Virus record (IMG/VR): IMGVR_UViG_3300008120_000151
Coordinates: 1 to 40,901 of that record
Strand: one strand, 5' to 3'
DNA: 40,901 nt
DNA from: a virus
The notes under the pieces were generated by a model, which worked only from the letters and a program-made list of their open reading frames with translations, had not been told where the DNA came from and did not search any database. A program made the translations under genes and the position numbers. This document shows positions 37,208 through 40,901 of this stretch, piece by piece. The stretch's first letter is position 1; the number at the start of each line of letters is the position of its first letter.

Positions 37208-39121
37208 TCACGCCACCTTCTTTCCGTTTAGGGTGCTTTTGATAATCTCGTTGGCTAGTGCTAACGAGTGCTTAGGCTCAGATACCGACTTGAATATATG
37301 CGCCCCATGATTAAGTGAGGCTAGGTATGCCTTCGCTTGTTCCTCACCCTCACGGGCGCGTAGCATTATGTCGTGAAGGCTATCGCTATCGTTAGATAGA
37401 TAGACTACAACGGTGAGGATACCTGCTTCTTTCATGCGCTTGATAACGTCGTTGCAATCTTTATCGTCCGACCATTGACCGTCCGTGATAGCAAAGAATA
37501 ACTTGTTAGGCTTACTGCTCGCCTTTAGTGTGCGCTCGGCTTCTATGAGTGCGCGGTAGGGATTAGTCCACCCCGTGTTAGAAACGTAGCGATACACGTT
37601 AGGCTTAGCCTTCTCGTTGCTTTCATATACAACCTTGCTATCAGAATTGAAAGAATACACGCTAACGCTACCGTCAATACTTTCAATACCGCGCTTGATA
37701 ATCCATGCTTGCTCGCATACGGTGGACATAAGTCCCCACATTGAGCCTGAGTTATCTATTAGAATAGTCGCTTCAATCTCCGTGTTATCGTTGCCCGTAT
37801 CCCATACGTCGAAGGCTTCTCCGATAGCATTAACGTCGGGGTTCATAGTGCGAGAGATATTTAACTTACCGCTAGGCAGGAAGCGTTCCCACGAAGGGTC
37901 GTTATCACGGACGATACGCTCTAACTCACGACCGAACCTACGAGCATAGGCGATACCTTGCTCGGTGGCTTTCTGCTCACTAGCATTAGCCTTCGGTAAC
38001 TTAGTGCGTGTATCGGTACTGCCTAAGATAGCCGTACGGGTATCTTTAAGTTCACGGGCGATACGCTTATCGTTCTTGATTTCGTTCATGCGCTTTTCTA
38101 ATTGCGCTTGTAAGTCCTTATCCTTATCGCTAAGGTTATGGTCGTCTCCCTTGTATTCCTCAGGCTCACCTTTAGTTTCGTCACCGATACCATTACCGAA
38201 GCCCGTAGGATTATTGTTTAGTTCCTCAGGTTTATTATCTTTTGCTCGTTCTTGAAGTGAGCCTTGTTCCTTGCCCGACTTAGGGCGACCCTTCTCAGGT
38301 AGTACGCGGTCACCGTGACCTTGCGCCCACTCCGTTTCAGGCTCATCATCTTTTCCTATTAGATTAGTTAGTTGAGCGATTAGTTCCTTAGCGCGAGCAA
38401 AGTCGGTAGGGAAGGAGAGTGTGCGGTACTCATGCACGATAGCGTGTACCTCTTGCGCTAAGGCTATTCCGTATTGAGCGATAAACTTATCGGCAATAAC
38501 TTGACGTAGTTCTAGCGGTAGGTACATACGACCCGTAGTAGTAGCGAACGAGTTACCCCATTGGCTAGGGTGGTCACGCAGAATAAAGTCATGGTTCATG
38601 GCTTCAAGCGTAAGCGTAGTGCTAGGGTAAAGTGTTGTGATTAGTCGCTCAATACGACCTTCCTCTAACACGTTGAAGGCTCGCTTCATATTGTTAGTGG
38701 TGACGTACTGCCCTAGTGCGCTTCCAACGCGTGGAGAGAATAGGACGTGAGCGAGTTCGTGGTAATTAACGCCATTGAGTCCGATAATCGTATCGTCCGT
38801 CACGTCGTCAATAAGATTACCGTTAAGGATAATATCTTTACCGTCCGTCATTGAAGGCTCGGTCATTTCTTTAGTGCGAGTGATAGTCACGGCAATATCG
38901 CTATCGCCCGTGATAATTCTATCGGCGCGTTGATATACCGCACCGATAGCGTCTAGTCGGTTCATCTCGTCCGTTACGTCACCCATGAGTTCGTCACGGG
39001 TGAAGCCTTCGGCGTTAGTGTAGGCGTACCCACCGCCCTCTAGTTCAACGGCGATATTGAAACTATTATTAAAGTCGTTGAGGTAATCGTCGGACTTCTT
39101 GATTTGACGGATAGTGGTCAT
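37208..39121 (-). CDS. VWA-domain protein with HExxH motif (CobT-like partner of MoxR ATPase)
   Basis: This 637-residue protein has two readable domains. The N-terminal ~260 residues include NYHELAHVLFSPR (H121-E122-x2-H125), a zincin-like HExxH motif as in putative metallopeptidase domains fused to VWA. A charged linker (about 260-350) follows. The C-terminal von Willebrand factor A domain has MIDAS ILIDNSGSMW (DxSxS, residues 456-460), then a T in YVSNTGWTNPYRAL and an acidic FFAITDGQWSDD. CobT and MoxR-associated VWA proteins share this build. Its ATG overlaps the ATPase stop by 1 nt, so the two are surely partners. Confidence 0.85.
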   Translation of the reverse strand: MTTIRQIKKSDDYLNDFNNSFNIAVELEGGGYAYTNAEGFTRDELMGDVTDEMNRLDAIGAVYQRADRIITGDSDIAVTITRTKEMTEPSMTDGKDIILNGNLIDDVTDDTIIGLNGVNYHELAHVLFSPRVGSALGQYVTTNNMKRAFNVLEEGRIERLITTLYPSTTLTLEAMNHDFILRDHPSQWGNSFATTTGRMYLPLELRQVIADKFIAQYGIALAQEVHAIVHEYRTLSFPTDFARAKELIAQLTNLIGKDDEPETEWAQGHGDRVLPEKGRPKSGKEQGSLQERAKDNKPEELNNNPTGFGNGIGDETKGEPEEYKGDDHNLSDKDKDLQAQLEKRMNEIKNDKRIARELKDTRTAILGSTDTRTKLPKANASEQKATEQGIAYARRFGRELERIVRDNDPSWERFLPSGKLNISRTMNPDVNAIGEAFDVWDTGNDNTEIEATILIDNSGSMWGLMSTVCEQAWIIKRGIESIDGSVSVYSFNSDSKVVYESNEKAKPNVYRYVSNTGWTNPYRALIEAERTLKASSKPNKLFFAITDGQWSDDKDCNDVIKRMKEAGILTVVVYLSNDSDSLHDIMLRAREGEEQAKAYLASLNHGAHIFKSVSEPKHSLALANEIIKSTLNGKKVA

Positions 39122-40527
39122 TAGTTGAGTACCTCATAGGACTCGGACTCAGACACGGGTGAAGTAAGCGATAAGCCTAGTTCAGTAGCGATATTAAACT
39201 TGTGTGTCTCACACGCTAGTCTTACGCCACCGCGTTCCTCTTTATCAAAACCATTGACGTAGCAGGTAACCGCGAAGTCAATACCGAAGTTCTTAGCGTT
39301 GGAGATAAAGTCCACTAGCCCACGGGTTGAGATAGGGGTTGAGATTTCCTCAATATCGTATTGAGCGCGTAGTTGGTAGGCAAGGTCAAGGAGAGCCTTA
39401 TTCTTGACGACCTTAGACTCAATAGTCTTATCGTAGTTAAACTCTAACTTGATACCGAAGCGGTCATTGAACGCCTGATTTAGTGCTTGTGTACCTTTGT
39501 AGCCTAAGTTCATGTCGGCTACGATTAGCAGGTCGGGGTGAGCCTTGATTACTTCTCCACCGTTCTCCAATAGTTGGATTTCACGGCGGTAGTCAAGGAG
39601 TGAGAATAGTACGGTTGAGACACGGACGGGTAGGAAGTTCACTTCGTTCAATAGGAGTACGCCACCGTGACGGACGATTTGCGTAACCGCACCGTCTTGC
39701 CATTGGTAGCCGTGACCGTCTGCCTTAGGTATCCAACGACCGAATAGTTGAGACGGGTCAATACCGTTATTGCTTGATACGTTGAAGTAGCGTAAGCCTC
39801 TTGCACTTGCATAACTTTGGACGGAGATAGTTTTACCGCTACCTGCGCCACCTTCTACCAACACGTTGATAGCGTTAGCGCGAGCGTGGTCATAGATAGC
39901 CCAATCCTGAACGCCGTCAATCATACGATTAACGTATTGCTTAGCCCACTTAGGGTCGGGAACGCTAATCATGGCTAGGCTTAGTGCTTCTACCTGCTCA
40001 TTGAGTGCGACCTTGACGTCCTCATAAGCCTTAGGCTCAGTAGGCTCAATAGGCGCGGTTTGCGCGATTTCCGTAACGTCACCAATAGGCTTAGTGATAG
40101 ATAGGGGAGAGATAGTAATACCGTTAGTCCTACGCTTGTCGGTGAGGTAATCGGCTAGGTCAGGGTCTCCATATACTAGGCGACCGATAAGGTTATTGAC
40201 TACTTCCTTGTGTGCCGTCGGCGCGGTTGTAGGGGTGGCACTTTCATTAGCATATAGGGCTTTAACGGCGATATTGGTAACTAGACCTAGTTCGACCATA
40301 GATAGGTCACGGTCATTGAGGACAACGGCTACGGGGTCGTTGTAGATAAGGCTATCGGTATCAACGTGGCTAACCTTAGTCCATACCTGCCCACGACCTT
40401 TAGTGCCGTTGGAGATACGGTGATAGCATTGGACTTCGTTCTTGTACCCGAATAGCAGGGTTTGGTTATAGGCAGGAAGCCCGTCCATATCAGGGGCGGT
40501 ACTTTCTACGAGTAGGGCTAGGGACAT
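39121..40527 (-). CDS. MoxR/CobS-like AAA+ ATPase
   Basis: The start at ATG 40527 (MSLALLVESTAPD) has AAAGGTCACC just upstream; the frame runs open to ATG 40620, but that extension has no such site. The 468-residue product has Walker A VEGGAGSGKT (about residues 224-233) and Walker B GGVLLLNEVNFLP (N in place of the usual D, as seen in some dynein-related AAA proteins). IVADMNLGYKGTQALNQAFNDRFGIKLEF supplies sensor 1 and the arginine finger. The ~220-residue N-terminus is unique. With the VWA partner it resembles chelatase or MoxR chaperone machines that remodel or load metal into proteins. Confidence 0.87.
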   Translation of the reverse strand: MSLALLVESTAPDMDGLPAYNQTLLFGYKNEVQCYHRISNGTKGRGQVWTKVSHVDTDSLIYNDPVAVVLNDRDLSMVELGLVTNIAVKALYANESATPTTAPTAHKEVVNNLIGRLVYGDPDLADYLTDKRRTNGITISPLSITKPIGDVTEIAQTAPIEPTEPKAYEDVKVALNEQVEALSLAMISVPDPKWAKQYVNRMIDGVQDWAIYDHARANAINVLVEGGAGSGKTISVQSYASARGLRYFNVSSNNGIDPSQLFGRWIPKADGHGYQWQDGAVTQIVRHGGVLLLNEVNFLPVRVSTVLFSLLDYRREIQLLENGGEVIKAHPDLLIVADMNLGYKGTQALNQAFNDRFGIKLEFNYDKTIESKVVKNKALLDLAYQLRAQYDIEEISTPISTRGLVDFISNAKNFGIDFAVTCYVNGFDKEERGGVRLACETHKFNIATELGLSLTSPVSESESYEVLN

Positions 40528-40608
40528 TTGGTGACCTTTCATAGTCGGTTGGTTGTAGGAGTATTGAAGGGCATAATCTAATAGGAAGCAACTCAGGCTC
40601 ACGCTCAG

Positions 40609-40630
40609 CAAGATGAACACTAGGTGAACA
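40609..40630 (-). promoter_or_regulatory. Tandem 11-bp boxes, leftward-facing
   Basis: On the minus strand TGTTCACCTAG (40630-40620) is followed directly by TGTTCATCTTG (40619-40609), two 11-bp direct repeats on the same helix face. They lie about 80 bp ahead of the ATPase start. They mirror the pair at 40847-40868 in the opposite orientation. Confidence 0.75.
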
Positions 40631-40728
40631 AATGGGAAACAATAATCTCTCTCAGCCTAAGGCTAGTTCTCTCTCTGCATATATAACTCTCGGCTAACCC
40701 TAGCCGTATATCTGGTCGTACGACCGAT

Positions 40729-40760
40729 AAGGCTATTGCTCGCCGTGGCAGTAGCCTTTT
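40729..40760 (+). terminator. Hairpin AAGGCTA...TAGCCTT with T-run
   Basis: A 7-bp perfect stem (40729-40735 with 40752-40758) with a 16-nt loop is followed by TTTT (40757-40760, partly within the arm). It could end a rightward transcript or act as part of a structured control region. The loop is large for a strong terminator. Confidence 0.4.
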
Positions 40761-40846
40761 CGCCTAGCATAGCCGTCGGCTTGCCGTCAATAGCGGGGCG
40801 GTGTGACTTCTCTCACTCTCTCGGCTCTCTCTCCTCTCTCAGCCAA

Positions 40847-40868
40847 TGTTCATCTAGTGTTCATCTAA
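40847..40868 (+). promoter_or_regulatory. Tandem 11-bp boxes, rightward-facing
   Basis: TGTTCATCTAG (40847-40857) is followed directly by TGTTCATCTAA (40858-40868), giving an exact 11-bp period. A TTGACG follows about 20 bp later. It is probably a binding site for an activator or repressor controlling genes beyond the window. Confidence 0.75.
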
Positions 40869-40901
40869 GACACGGCGTGTCGGCTTGACGCGTTGTTTGT
40901 G

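Larger units (their letters stand above)
40528..40901. other. Non-coding right-end region with operators and hairpins
   Basis: There is no supported gene from the ATPase start to the window end. Contents: minus-strand leader with TAGATT as a possible -10, tandem boxes at both ends (listed separately), a CT-rich stretch, and hairpins. CGGCTA-ACCC-TAGCCG is at 40691-40706, the 12-bp palindrome GGTCGTACGACC is at 40714-40725, and GACAC-GGC-GTGTC lies near 40871-40883. A TTGACG near the last bases may be the -35 box of a rightward promoter. It looks like a control region between divergent operons. Confidence 0.65.

Noticed and set aside
40528-40620. N-terminal extension of the AAA+ ATPase (MFILLSVSLSCFLLDYAL...), which looks like a signal peptide
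   Set aside because: It overlaps the tandem boxes, lacks a ribosome binding site, and a cytoplasmic AAA+ protein does not need export; ATG 40527 has AAAGGTCACC.
1-40901. CRISPR arrays, insertion sequences, integrase or attachment sites
   Set aside because: No regularly spaced repeats of suitable length, no transposase or recombinase-integrase motifs were found in any frame I read.

Overview
The window is part of the genome of a tailed bacteriophage with a contractile-tail (myovirus-type) baseplate. The host is most likely an actinobacterium. The evidence for that host is a WhiB-family protein (a family confined to Actinobacteria and their phages), several genes that look leaderless, and a SpoVS-like protein. 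The DNA looks AT-leaning, which would suit a low-GC actinobacterial host such as freshwater acI/Nanopelagicales, but this is only an inference. No capsid, terminase, integrase, tRNA or CRISPR feature was seen.

Layout of the rightward genes. (1) 1-6176: end of the tail/baseplate module (hub protein cut by the window edge, OB-fold spike, gp25-like wedge, gpJ/gp6-like wedge, large gpI-like fibre-attachment protein with repeated adhesive modules). (2) 6214-13589: replication block of tightly overlapping genes (acidic protein, winged-helix initiator candidate, DnaC-like loader, SWIM zinc-finger protein, DnaB-like helicase, CHC2/TOPRIM primase, dNMP kinase, small membrane protein, SNF2-type helicase). 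(3) 13597-15509: ribbon-helix-helix protein, small basic protein, a strong promoter overlapped by an inverted repeat, a MerR-like protein and a presumed ssDNA-binding protein. (4) 15582-23876: family A DNA polymerase, 2OG-Fe(II) oxygenase, winged-helix protein, RecA, PD-(D/E)XK nuclease, WhiB, Cas4/RecB-like nuclease, RuvC-like resolvase and a run of small proteins. (5) 23935-28326: SpoVS-like protein, metallophosphoesterase and several low-complexity proteins. (6) 28355-34379: zinc-binding proteins, nucleotidyltransferase-like protein, HAD-like protein, a 484-residue unknown, a B12-dependent (class II) ribonucleotide reductase and a small membrane protein, closed by a perfect 12-bp terminator hairpin.

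The right arm (34551-40527) is transcribed leftward. Its head is a MoxR/CobS-like AAA+ ATPase followed by a protein with an HExxH motif and a VWA (MIDAS) domain. Small unknown proteins follow. Two long non-coding stretches (about 35.9-36.5 kb and 40.5-40.9 kb) hold hairpins and copies of a shared motif, TTCATCTAGTGTT.

The genes outline a largely self-sufficient DNA factory: initiator, loader, helicase, primase, polymerase and SSB for replication; RecA plus three nucleases for recombination; NrdJ and a dNMP kinase for precursors. Signals outside the gene list include five start codons preceded by a TANNNT box at an identical 6-nt spacing, an apparent absence of GATC and CCGG across the window, and tandem 11-bp boxes facing away from each other at the right end.
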